From Psilocybe azurescens (lineage: Eukaryota; Basidiomycota; Agaricomycetes; Agaricales; Agrocybaceae), in the NCBI GenBank assembly GCA_023853785.1, contig JAJIRX010000829.1, forward strand, positions 524,485-588,484: a DNA stretch of 64,000 bases. Reading direction: 5' to 3'. Below, piece after piece: positions 24,919 to 36,135 of the stretch. The notes under the pieces are model-generated. The model had not been told where the DNA came from. It saw only the letters and a program-made list of their open reading frames with translations, and made no database searches. The translations under genes and the position numbers were made by a program. Position 1 is the stretch's first letter; the number at the start of each line of letters is the position of its first letter.

Positions 24919-27717
24919 TTATTCTCGAATTCTCCTTATGCGTTTGCACGGGCCATTGACCCAGAGTCTGTCCGACTCGGACTCTAGTAATGCCAGTGTG
25001 TCTGAAGTCCGGACTGCCCTCTTCGCAGCAGTGACAGCCTTACCATGAAATGCTTGCTGATGAGGTCGTTGTGTAGTTGTTTCATCAGTGATATGAGTTC
25101 CGGTACCGGCCTCGGGTGCCGCCTCCAATTGACTCTTGCTGGTCATGTTGTTGTGTAGTCGTTTCATTAGTAATATCGCGTCCGGTATCAGCACCGGATT
25201 CCGCCTCCGGTCACTGGGCTGGCTATAGTGTTAAATAAGTCCGACATTGGAACTTCTAGGTCGACAGATGATGACTGAATAGGAGCCACAGTTTTTGACT
25301 TTCTTTTCGTTTTTGGAGGCTCAGCATGGGACGCAATGTGGATTAATGATAGGTCGATATTGCTTGAGCCATCCACCATCTGTTGTTGATCATGGTCCAG
25401 CCCGGACAACGGGACGGCAACAGTGTTTGAGAAAGTGCTGCCATTGCCATTTAAATTGGACATAAAAGCTTGTGGTTGTGCATTTGGAATGTGGTAGTGG
25501 TTAAAATGTTCGTTATCAGACACTGCCTGACTGTTGTGGAACATGTTTTGGCTGGCACTAAAGCTCCTGATATATGCCATGTTGTCAAGTCTGTCGTCCG
25601 GATCGTCATTCAAGGGTCCCATTGTTATTTCGGCATTGGATGGCCCCGCAGCGACTGAATGTGCAGTTGCCAAGCCGGCATTGTAGCTATATTCCGGATA
25701 AGGTCCCACATTCGCTCCCCAATCCCAAGCATTCGGTTGTTCATGTCTGCTATGGACGTTGTTGCCCGGATAAAACTGTGGCAAATGAAAGAGTGTTGTT
25801 TGTGAAGTCAAAAGCTCCGGATAGCCATCTTCAACATCTCCCTGAATGTTTGGGACCGGGCGCAATGGCTTTCTCTTTACCTTTGCCAACTGTGAGGGAT
25901 ATGTTTGCCGATAGATCCGGATCGGAATCCGGGCGGGACTCATTTGGAGGAGCATATCTCCAATCCTGAACACATTTTGGCCATCTGGATTTTGTACTTT
26001 GCTGTTGTCTTTTGAAGCTTTGGTGTTTCCCCGTTTTTTGGAATGTTTCGGTTTTTTTGTGCTTGGAGGAGGAGTCGCATTGGGATTGGGATTGGGATTG
26101 GGATTGGGACCGGGATCAGACTCATCATGCGCACTGTCGTCCGGATAACGTGTCCGGATAGGTTCGTAACCTTTTGTTTGGCATTGACCATTGGAAAGCG
26201 AAATACATGGCTTATGGGATGTGTTTTCTGTCACCCCAAAATGTGGTCTATCAGTGATATTAAGTTGGGTAAAGATAAGTCGCGAGGGTCTTTCATTTTG
26301 AATCCACTGGGCAGATATTCAGCGGTATGAACAGTGCCTGATTTTTCTGTAGTTGTCTGTATGGGACTTGTTGGCTTTGACCGTGTGTTGCCAGCTCTAT
26401 TCAAATTTTCGGTTACACAGTGCCGGCAAAGCAATGAGGTGTACGCACTGTAATGTTTTGCAAGGTATTTTGAATCATTTCATCGAGTTCTTTCTTGACA
26501 GGTAGGTTGCCTGACTTTGTGTCCAATCCTTGAGGCAGGATCGGGAATCCGTCGTCGGCGAATTGCAGGCCAAGATCACATACAGCAGTGCCAGTGCTGG
26601 TGGACATCCATGGTGCAGGTGCAGGGTTCAGGATCTTCCTCATTTTGGTTATATATTCCATGACATAAAGCTTCATTTGGTGAACCTGGGGCCTATATTG
26701 ACTTTCAAATAGTGGGGCATCGACATCCATAATTTCTGCCATCTGATCAAGACTATAAACTGCGAGTAAGAACAAAGAATGCTGGTGCCGGGCTCGGGAG
26801 CCGGCCGGGACTTGAGAGAAGTTTGCTTACACTTGAACAACAAGCTTGCCCAATGAGTCCGTGTACGCAACAAATGAAAGGGAAAGAACCCCATTTCGTT
26901 CCAATGACCTCTGCGCCTTTCAACAACCATGAGATGGCATTTTTTCGGCCAGCCTATTTTACACATTGATTCCGCTGGCACGCAAAGAAGCATATAACTC
27001 ACTGTTGTCTTCTGTCCTCATCTTGATTATCTGCGGAAACAATCTCTGCACCTTTTATATCCAGGTGTTCCAGCTGCAGTGCTGACATTTGTTGCAAGAT
27101 ATTTCCGAGGGCCTTCATGCGAAAGTCAAACCAATTAGGCGTTTGGGTGGATGCGGAATCAAGTCCCATTAGGCTTGCAATCTCTGCAAAAACATCGTCC
27201 TTGCGTGTCCGCCATAAAACTTCAGTCCTTTTCATTGCTGCCCCAGCAATCACTGTTTCTGCGACTTTAGTTCCTCGCCATGTGTTTTGCATCCAAGCAA
27301 TTAGCTTCTATATAATGTTCAAAGTCCAAAAAGGCGCCCAAATGTATTTTTAGAACATTGAACTCTAACTTTCAAAATAAAATGAAAGCTTAACGTACCC
27401 TTGTTTGTGTTCGTGAGTCTCCAATATCCTGGCCTATACTTTCCTAGTACTGAAATATATTGGGCAGAATGTATGTCTTCGCCAAGCTTTTGCGTTCCTC
27501 CACTGATTTTGATGCAAGATACCTTGCTTTGTGGGCGTCAAGCACTTTCCTTTCTTCAGCGTTGTACACAACTTGACGCCCGATCTGGACGAACAAGAAA
27601 CTCCGGGATGACAGGATTGGGGATCGGACCAATATCGTCGTTCACGTCGTCCGGGTTTACCTCATTGGTGGATGTGCTTGTGAGGCAGGAGGATGTTCGA
27701 TAGTTGCAGAGTCCATA
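24919..27717 (-). CDS. KDZ-element cargo gene 3, unknown function
   Basis: The minus-strand multi-exon gene begins near 27717 (MDSATIEHPPASQAHPPM). Recognisable exons encode QVVYNAEERKVLDAHKARYL (27.6-27.45 kb), NTWRGTKVAETVIAGAAMKR with VLWRTRKDDVFAEIASL (27.29-27.0 kb), WPKKCHLMVVERRRG (26.9 kb), DAPLFESQYRPQVHQMKLYV (26.7 kb), and a long C-terminal exon (26234-25188) with a Pro-Asn repeat from GGGATT hexamers at 26085-26112. The last part (25194-24919) reads in another frame and contains two near repeats of NETTTQ. I recall the same order of motifs in unnamed proteins flanking KDZ transposases in agarics; no enzymatic domain is visible. It is divergent from the transposase with about 185 bp between starts. 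Confidence 0.6.
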
Positions 27718-28554
27718 TCTGCAACAAAAGTGTAATGGCAGAACAATAAAGAGCCAAGCAGAGGAAGCTGCAATCGGATGGAAATTTTCACAATGTGATT
27801 TCAAATAAAGCACCGGATGTTGTCTACCGGATACCCTATGATGCGGTCATATGGTAAATTTTCATGTGCAATCTTAAAACATCTCTCTCTCCCCTTCTCT
27901 CAATGCCCTCTCAAAGACAAAAAAACAAGAAAGAGGCACAGCGAAATGTTTTGCGTGAAGGGGACGTCGAGGCCGCCGCCGCCATTACATATGAAACAAG
28001 GAAAACTGTCACACAGAATGGGGCGAATAAAGACAAAAAATATGCAGTTGCACTGAACCATGAACCAACAGAGCCTACTGCCGGGCCTTCTGAGCCGAGA
28101 GACATGGATCCAGATATTGAAGACAATCCATTTTATGACATGGACGTGGAAGTGGATGACTCTGTTGTAGAGCCAAAATCACGGAAGGTCAGACTGTTTT
28201 AAATACATCCATTCAATTCACATTTTGACCAAATTGAAGACACAACGGGATTATATATTACAGTTCGTGGAAAGAGTAGATGATTTACTGGGGGCATTGC
28301 TTAGCCGGGAATCACTACGACCCGAGCTCTCTGAGTGCATTCATTGTGCTTCAAACCTACGAGCAGTCTGGCGTTGTCAGGACTGCAGTATGCCTATAAT
28401 GCTATGCAGATCCTGCATGCGCGAGACACATCAAGACAATCCTATGCACAGAATTCAACGGTGGACCGGTTCCCATTTCCGCAAAGCCGAGCTTTGGGAA
28501 GTCGGAAGTTACCTTCTAATAACCCATCATGAGGGTAATCCTCTGTGCACAGCC

Positions 28555-29779
28555 GAGGTCTTTACACTCCCCACAGGTACCGATCGGAACCGGTCGGAAT
28601 CCGACCGGTTCCGACCGAATTTTATTTGGCAGTGTCCCTGCCAAATTAGCAGTAAATGTCCAAATTTTTCCGACCGGATTCCGACTGGATTCCGATCGGA
28701 ACCACCGGTACCGACCGGTTCCACTGTTAACAAGTCCGACTAAAATCCGATCGGAATCCGACCGGAATCCGACTGGAATCCAAGTGGAATTCATCAAATT
28801 TGAAACCCAATTAGACCCAATTCCGAGTGGAATCCGAGTGGTACCAAGCGGAACTATATTATGTCAGCATACTATTTACAGCTCACCAAGTAATAATACG
28901 AAAAGTATACATAGATCTCAACAGTTTGTGACAAATTTGGTATTGTTAGAATTGTAAAATTTAGGAGAATATGTTTATGTAATAGTTATATAAAATTAAA
29001 AATTTTCTAATAAAGAAATACCTATTTTTCATATAAATCTGTGCTTATATAATCTAAATGTCTTGAATAAAATTAATCTTTGTATTCCATTAATTTCTAT
29101 TATTGTAAAACTATTAATATATAGCTAACAGAGTGCTATTTTGTTGCAAAATGTAGTTTACAATATCTATATATATTTAAATTTACAGTATTTTGTATAT
29201 TGAACATGCTGACATAATATTATGATGATGGTGTAATTACAGATGCATTGCCCTCAATTTTCTGATCATTTTGATATATAATATGTGGGTATAGCTTCAG
29301 AGGAAGTGCCAGAATCTATTGTTGGGTGTTGTAAAGAATAGTATATAATTCATAAAATGTTGATAATACCACAAGCAATAATAGTGTAGTTGGTAATGTG
29401 TGTATAGAATTAATATATATGAAGCTGTTGATTCAATTCCTGTTGAGTGCATTTTATAATTTCGCATTTATTACAAATATCATGTGACCTGAATGATTAC
29501 TTAAGAGCTTATGTAAGAAATATTATGTAATACTGACTAAGCAGACTATATCATGTGATTTCAATACATTACTATAAGTTTATGTAAGCAATTATTATGT
29601 AATGCTGACTAAGCATTGTATTATACACTGATTAAGTACATTATGAGAAATTCCGACCGGATTCCGACCGGTTCCGAGTGGGTCCGAGTGGATTCCGATC
29701 GGATTCCGACCGGTTCCGATCGGTTCCGACTGGGTCCAAGCGGTTCCGACCGGTACCCGTGGGGCACTGTAAAGTACTG
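28555..29779. mobile_element. Non-autonomous hAT-like element inserted in the KDZ transposase
   Basis: The 1,225-bp element is flanked by the 8-bp target duplication GCACAGCC (28547-28554 and 29780-29787). Imperfect terminal inverted repeats are GAGGTCTTTACACTCCCCAC on the left and, inverted, CAGTACTTTACAGTGCCCC on the right. Both ends carry arrays of about 10-11 bp self-complementary units (TTCCGACCGGA, TTCCGATCGGA and variants at 28575-28860 and 29648-29755). The centre (about 28860-29640) is very AT-rich with no coding capacity. An 8-bp duplication and CAG-type ends suggest the hAT superfamily. Confidence 0.85.
29376..29450 (+). other. tRNA-like segment inside the hAT-like element
   Basis: TAGTGTAGTTGGTAATGTG resembles a Pol III A box and D arm, and GATTCAATTCC resembles a B box and T loop, at tRNA-like spacing. 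The first and last three bases can pair (GCA/TGC). The stems are too degraded for a functional tRNA. Confidence 0.4.
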
Positions 29780-32700
29780 GCACAGCCCTCAAATTTCAGA
29801 CCAAATATTTGGAGTCATTGGAGTGGCCCAAAGACGAGAGGGAGCAGACAGAAGAACTCCAGCAACAGGGTGCAGGATTTCAGAATGCGCGTCCGGAAGG
29901 GCGAACCCGGTGGCGGTTCGGGTCCAACCCAGCGCGATGACAGTCGTGCTGGTACTCACCAGCAAGAATGGACAGATAGACCTCAGCCAGCCGACTATAA
30001 TTTTAACAATCAAGAATTTGATTGCTACCTGCAATCGTTGCAAGACAATTCCAACGTGGTACAAGATGAAACGGTGCCGGATGAGGAGCCCGACGACGCG
30101 ACAGAAGTCACAAATGCCGATGCCGATGTCCATTTTATCCCGGACTATCTCGAAGCACTAAACATTGGTGATGCCGATCCCACAACAGCCTTTGCAGGGA
30201 GCATTCCCACTGCTGATGGTTTGAATAATTCGTATGTCCGTGTCGTTCACACAAACGGACTTCACCACTTGGCAATGGTTTCTTGTTCATGCCGGGGGCC
30301 TGACGTTCTTCCACTTGATTTGATGGCGAGCAGGCTGATACCGACAAGCTTCTATCATGTCCGGACATTGTTTTCCGGCTCAAATGCTTGATTTTTTCGT
30401 CTTTCAAATCTTGAACTCAAGGCATCAGCATATCAATTTTACACTCTATTGGCGCCCGGATAACGAACCCAATTGCTCCCTCAAGTGTGGTTGATCTGTA
30501 CAACGAATTTCGCCGTATGACCCGTCTGTGGAGATGGATGAAGAAACTCAAATGGTCAGGATTTGCAGGTCATAATGGTAGAAGTGCGATGGACGTCCGG
30601 AAAGGTGAACTTGCAAACTACTGCCTGGCATGTCCACAGGTCGGGGTTAACCTGCCGGACAATTGGAAAGACGACCCAAACCGCTGGGTGTATAAACAAA
30701 TTTTTGTGGCCGATGGAAATTTCAAGGCCGATCATGTTCGAACGGAGAAGCCGTTGCAGGATATATGGCTATCGGAAGGAGGAGGCATGATTCCGCTTCG
30801 TGAAGAGTATGATATGTTCCTGAAACATGCTATAGAACGATTAACGGTCAGTTTGCCGCTCCAATGCCGTCCCGACCCAATCCCGACCCGACTAAACTGT
30901 GTACACAGGGCACACCTTGTGAGAACACATTTAAGGCTATCAAGAACACTCTGATCGCCTCATCCGCCTCCGCGATATCACCGGAATTGTTGCATTTGCG
31001 TGTGCTCGACATGGATGCTTTGCTCCTAATTCTATGGTCGATCTTTTCAAGGGTGAACAGCAAAAAAACATTGATTTTTCATTTTTAATGGCACTGGCTT
31101 CCACTCTAGTCCACCCGGACCAAGGAGCTATGGTGATATACGACATTATATGTCAATATTTTATTTACCTGCTGCTCCGGATTGGACATTTGCTGCTGTC
31201 CGGTCTCAAGATTGATCGAGCAATTGGTATGTTTCACGTTCATGCCCATAAAGACAAATGTTTTTTTCCGGCTATGCGCCCCACGTTTATCCCGGGCACG
31301 GCCACTGTTTGTGGTGAAATATTGGAATCATTGTGGTCAAACTTAAATCCAATCTCCCGGGCGGCACGGACAGCAACTCTGGCGCACCGCTGCAGAGCTC
31401 CCTCGACAATCATGCCTGCAATTCGAACCATAAAAGACTCTGGGAATATGGAAATATCTTTCCAAACGTTTTGTAGAAGCTGACCTGCACAGAGACAGGT
31501 TTCACAACTGCTTCATGAAAGTTAGTGCCAGCGGCCGGGGTGGACACAGTCGACATGTGGACGGGGAAACAAATTGAAGATGCAGAATCTCAGCAACTGC
31601 ATAATCCCAAGGCGATGGATGTATATGCTGCCAAACGTCTGGCCGATATCGGATCCGGGGTTGACAGTACCTCAGAAGCTGACCTGGACCCGACCCGGTG
31701 CCGGTCCACTATCGAATCTTGGTTAGAATTTGCACTGCTAGTGGAAGAAAAACAGTAAGTCAATATTCATTTCCTATGTAATCAATCAAATGACCCGGCT
31801 TCAGGTTGGACATTCAAATTAGGACACGGCACCTGATTAACGAGGATCGCATCGACAACAGGGATAAAATGAACAAATTACGGGAAGAATTGGCTGCGGA
31901 GATGACACAGCTCGCTCACTTGCAAGGCCTTGCGGGAGCTCTTCAGATATCTGGTCAGAGTGTTATTATACCGGACCAACCACTGGATATTTGGGAAGAC
32001 GGGGATGACATCCCGACCCGACCCATTGCCGCCCGAACTCCACGATGACATTCACCTCCACTTACTATGTCTACCATCCAATGGTAATTGCAGCGAAAGC
32101 TACAATGATGCCGGAACTTAAAGCACAAATCAAGCAGGCTACCAGTCATTTGAATCAAATCTGCGAACTCATTGCAGAGAAGTCCTTCTTGTATTCGAGT
32201 GTATACAGAGATGCCCTGAACAAGGGGGTCCGGACCCGGGCCCGTACAACAATTAAAGCAGCTAATCACAAAATATCTTTTCATTCCCAGGTATATACTC
32301 ATTGCCGTTGCCCGGCTAATCCGGCTGAATGCCGACAATATCACCCTCGCGCAAACTCCGTGTGCTAAAGAAGGAAGATGTTAGGGGAAGCACCATGATT
32401 TTGAATCCCAATCTTTCAGGCTCCACAACACTTCGCCTGTCTTGGATTTGGCATTCAGTGAGCCAACGCCTTTTGCCCCGAGTGAGCGGCCAAAATGCCG
32501 GTCCCGGTACCGTGCCGACTCGGGATGACGATGAAGGAGACTTGGGTATGGAAGAAGAAACGGATCCCACAACTATTCTTGAATGTAAGCCATTTATTTC
32601 AAATTGTGTGACGTCATGCTAAATAATATTAGTTGAACGTGTACATTGGCTTCGTGCAAGGGCACAGTTCCAAAGATGGGACAAAGAGAAGACACTTGTT

Positions 32701-32974
32701 TCATATGAGATGCAGTGGACCGTATCCTATTTTATGAAGAAAAGCCAGTCGTGGAAATTAGCAGCAGCGGGTCCGGGACGGGATTCGGCTCAATTGCCAC
32801 CCGGAGTCGTTGCATATGCACACCGGCAGTCTGAAATATGGCATCAATTGGCAATTATTGCTGACCAATTGTATCAACAATCAAACCCTAATTATAAATC
32901 AATGTAACCAAATTTGATGACACCTTATCTTTCATTTTTCAACCATCTACTATTGCTACTCAAATCCACAAGTT

Positions 32975-35252
32975 ATGTCACAGAACAATACTATCCAACC
33001 CTTCAATCCCTTTAGCTTGCACTCTGGTGCTGATGACTCATGGCACCGCAATGTTTTGAGGTATATAGCATATGGTGATTCTCGACTTCGTACGGCTTTG
33101 GTCAAGATGTCAGAAGCCGAGAATCGGCATCAAGTTTGGATGCAGACATGCCTCTTTAAAGAGTCCGTAAGTGCACATATCTGTTGATTCAAACATATCG
33201 CCCAAAATTCACACCTTACTGCACAGAGATTTTTCTTGCAGTATGTCGGCATCGCCGCTGCCATGGGCCTGGTATTTGACACTCTGGTCATTTTACGTTC
33301 TTTGGCCGTTTTCTCTTTGCCAGGCATCATCCAGTCAATTGCCGCTCCCATTCGATTCAAAACTTATTGCCATCCTTGCTGCGAGCACTCGATCTGACCA
33401 AGCACATCATACTTTATCACAGTACAAGTACGATTGGTGGAACAAAAATACGGCGATGACAACACTAGACGAGAAGAAGCTACACATTGCCCTCGCATTC
33501 CATTGCGACCAACTAACATTGATCCATCCAACGACAGCACCCCCGGACCATGACGGCCCCCAGTTCCGGCCTCCCTCACCCACTCCTCCACCGATTCCAA
33601 GCATAGATCTACTGGCCGTGCCTAAGATTGCTGTTTCCGTTCCCAGTGCTGACCCGGACTGCCCTATGTGCGACATCTACCAAAAGATGGCCGCTGACCT
33701 GTACCAAATGAATGTCGATGCCGTTCGACATAACAGGCAACTTTTCTTGCTGGCCGACACAGAGAGCGCTCTCTGCGAACGTCGCATTGCTGGATTCTAC
33801 GAACTGCACAAGGCCGCCGTGCTTAAGGAAACCGCAAACGTTCCGGTGCAAGGTACGGAAACGGGGCCAGCACCGGCATTGCATGCCCCTGCTCGCTCTC
33901 ATTGGACATGGGGTGAAAGCCTCACCCAAGAGGACGTTCTTGCCCTTGGACGATCTCACCAAGCCGGAGATTCACACCGGGTATGGAATCGAGTTGGAAG
34001 ACGGGAATATAGGTGGGAATGATTCTGAAACGAGGAATACAGTTGGAACTTGTGCGTTGTCATTCTCGCTATTCATAGATGAGCTTTACTAATGCCATGA
34101 ACAGGGCGTGAGAAGAAAATGTGCTGCTAAACAGCCAGGACGATGTCTGGGACTCTATCGGAAACATGTCTGGCAATGTCAGAGCGGCACATATGCCGGA
34201 GTCCGGTTCACCACCATCAATTCAACAAGGCGGCGGCCAGAGCCGGGCTGCCATTGCAAATATGTCCGACGACGAAGTGGAAATTGTCCCGCCACCTTCC
34301 ATGCAACTAGGTGGCACCCGGACCCAGGTCGCGCTAGTTAACACGTCTGACAACGAGGTCAAAATTTTGTCTGCTGCCCCTGCACCGCATAGTCGTTCAC
34401 AGGCTGCCTTGGCCAACATGTCCGATGATGATGAGGTGGAGATCATCTCATCAATTAACGTTGGCCTGACGTAGGGCGGCACCCGGTCCCGGTTCGCGTT
34501 GGCCAACATGTCCGACGACGATGAGATCGAAATTTTATCTGCTGCCCCTGCACCGCAGAGTCGTTCACAGACCGCCTTGACCAACATGTCCGATGATGAT
34601 GAGGTGGAGATCATCTCATCATCTAATGTCGGCCTGACAGCAAGCAACGCCCTCAACAGTGTGTCGGACAATTCCAACATCCAATTCCGGGCCCGCGCCG
34701 CTGTTAGAAAACATGTCCAATGACTCCCCCAATGACTCGCCCGTTCCTTCTCCATCCCTTGCCCATACCTGTGCTCGCGTAGCATTAGACAATATGATGT
34801 CTGATGACAATGAGCCAATATCTCTCCCGGCAGACACCCGCTCTCGTGCTCACGTAGCACTGGACAATATAATGTCTGACAATAACGATCCCAACCCCCC
34901 GCAGAGCCGATCACTCCCCGGCAGACTTCCATTCCCGTGCTTGTATTGCATTGGCCAACATGTTGTCTGATGATGACGAGCCCAACCCCCGTAGCCCCTG
35001 GCCCCCACGCTCACCCCGCTTTGAATGCGCCCCGGCATTATATCCGGACTTGTCCCACTCCCCGCCCCCGTCCCGCCCCCTGCCATCATGATGTCCGATC
35101 ACGATGAATGCCCTGCACATCGTAATCCATATCCTTACTCCCTTCCTCCTGATTCGGCTGGAAGGTGAGGCTGGCCCTCGCAAGAAAGCAAGGCGATCAA
35201 AAAGGTATATCGGCCAGAAGACTTTGAGGACATGGATGATGAATGGTTTGCG
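32975..35252 (+). CDS. KDZ-element cargo gene 4 with SUMO-interacting-motif-like repeat array
   Basis: It starts 67 bp after the transposase stop: MSQNNTIQPFNPFSLHSGAD, then NVLRYIAYGDSRLRTALVKM, an intron (about 33167-33240) and YVGIAAAMGLVFDTLVILRS. It continues with a Pro-rich segment, CPMCDIYQKMAADLYQMNVD (33660-33720) and LCERRIAGFYELHKAAVLKE. From 34240 it becomes a tandem array of units with NMSDDDEVEIIS-like cores, then NMMSDDNEP-type units, and probably ends at VYRPEDFEDMDDEWFA (stop about 35252). The parts lie in more than one frame, with a TAG inside the array at 34472-34474, so this copy is likely decayed. Cores such as DDEVEIV, NEVKIL and DDEIEIL match the SUMO-interacting motif rule (hydrophobic cluster beside acids). 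Function unknown; the link to KDZ rests on position and composition. Confidence 0.5.
34240..34650 (+). repeat. Coding tandem repeat, about five SIM-like units
   Basis: Five units share AACATGTCCGA(C/T)GA and encode ANMSDDEVEIVPP, VNTSDNEVKILSA, ANMSDDDEVEIIS, ANMSDDDEIEILSA and TNMSDDDEVEIIS. Units alternate in length, and pairs (34360-34470 and 34530-34640) are nearly identical, pointing to recent duplication of a two-unit block. Confidence 0.8.
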
Positions 35253-36000
35253 TAGTTTAGTGTCTAGGTCGTCTTCATTAATGTTTTTTGACAATATAAT
35301 TATTATCTTCGGCATCACGAGTGCTGCAGCAGAACAGGACAGGCCGGGCTAACTGAACGGGTCGGGACCGTGTCGGCGCATACAACACCGGTATTAATAT
35401 GGAATACACTAGGTCGGGAAGCTGAACGGGTCGGAACCGGGTCGGCAAAATCTAAAGTGCCACCTGCAAAACTGCACTGCAAAAACAACCAAATAACCTG
35501 GTTCGAACCCTGGATGTCAAATTTTAATATCCACGCAATACCACTACACAAACAGTCCTATTTTTGACTTGTCTCTTTCTTTTACCTGATCTTAAAGTGT
35601 GTATCAAACCCGGGTGGAATTGATCCCACCGGCTGTACCAAAAATGACTCATGGCAGGATTCGAAACCCAGGAGTAAGATAGCCATTGTGAACACTAACT
35701 GTTATGCCATTGATTCTTGATATGTATATGTAGCTCCCGTATATGGCCAATGTTTGAGATTCAGAGAGGGTATATTGTGTTCGGAGGCGGCATCAGGGCA
35801 GGACTGGGCGGACGCACTTTCCGTACCTACCACACCATTTGGTACAATTCTGTAAAAAAATTTGCTGCTCTGCAATTTCATTTGGACTGAAAAAAAAAAG
35901 CCTCCGGCGGCGGGAATTTTTCCGTACTCCGGACCAGGTCTGGGAAAGGGAGCGGCGCAGGCAATGTACCCTACCCAACCAGCCAGACATGGTGCATTCA
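35253..36000. other. Right flank of the KDZ region, non-coding
   Basis: The CGGGTCGG-type words continue to about 35450 and then stop, which may mark the right edge of the composite element. A palindromic TGGTTCGAACC lies at about 35500. Beyond 35570 no gene is seen; open frames on the minus strand have no family resemblance. Confidence 0.45.
35640..35715 (-). other. tRNA-like fragment
   Basis: On the minus strand, TGGCATAACAGTTAGTG (A-box-like) is followed by GGGTTTCGAATCC (B-box-like) at tRNA spacing. The ends do not form a full acceptor stem, so a tRNA pseudogene or tRNA-derived repeat is more likely than a working tRNA. Confidence 0.35.
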
Positions 36001-36135
36001 ATGTAATTACTGAATCATATCTCATGGTACAGTGTAGATTCCCTTTTAAGGATAAACAACATTCAGCGGCTCAGAGGAATTACTGAACCCATATGATATG
36101 CAACACTGTAATTGTCCTTTCTACCATATGGTATG
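36000..36135. repeat. Interspersed repeat next to Tc1, inverted copy at 19931-20095
   Basis: Shared blocks include CAACACTGTAATTGTCC and GGTACAGTGTAGATTCC. It occupies the place where the 3' terminal repeat of the Tc1 element would be expected. Confidence 0.55.

Larger units (their letters stand above)
27903..32907 (+). pseudogene. KDZ transposase with CxC2-type zinc domain, interrupted
   Basis: Starting at MPSQRQKNKKEAQRNVLREG, the gene encodes a Cys-rich CxC2 region (CIHCASNLRAVWRCQDC, then CRSCMRETH). It continues with FRKAELWEVGSYLL, PDVLPLDLMASRLIPTSFYH, ANYCLACPQVGVNLPDNWKD, FVADGNFKADHV (first catalytic Asp region), MVIYDIICQYF (second Asp), GEILESLWSNLNPISR (Glu), and the C-terminal VHWLRARAQFQRWDKE and VVAYAHRQSEIWHQLA. 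This order is diagnostic for Kyakuja-Dileera-Zisupton DNA transposases, which cut and paste large elements in the nucleus. The gene is broken by a 1,225-bp insertion (28555-29779) and by shifts near 30375-30400 and 30452. Precise removal of the insertion plus one 8-bp repeat restores GNPLCTALKFQTKYLESLEW. Confidence 0.88.

Noticed and set aside
26085..26112. GGGATT hexamers as a telomere-like tract
   Set aside because: The unit is not TTAGGG (it reads GGGATT), it has only about four copies, and it encodes a Pro-Asn repeat within a cargo gene.
35495..35520. Possible tRNA T-arm TGGTTCGAACCCTGG
   Set aside because: The B-box-like core is a palindrome and the flanks do not form T-arm or acceptor stems on either strand; no A box at the right distance.
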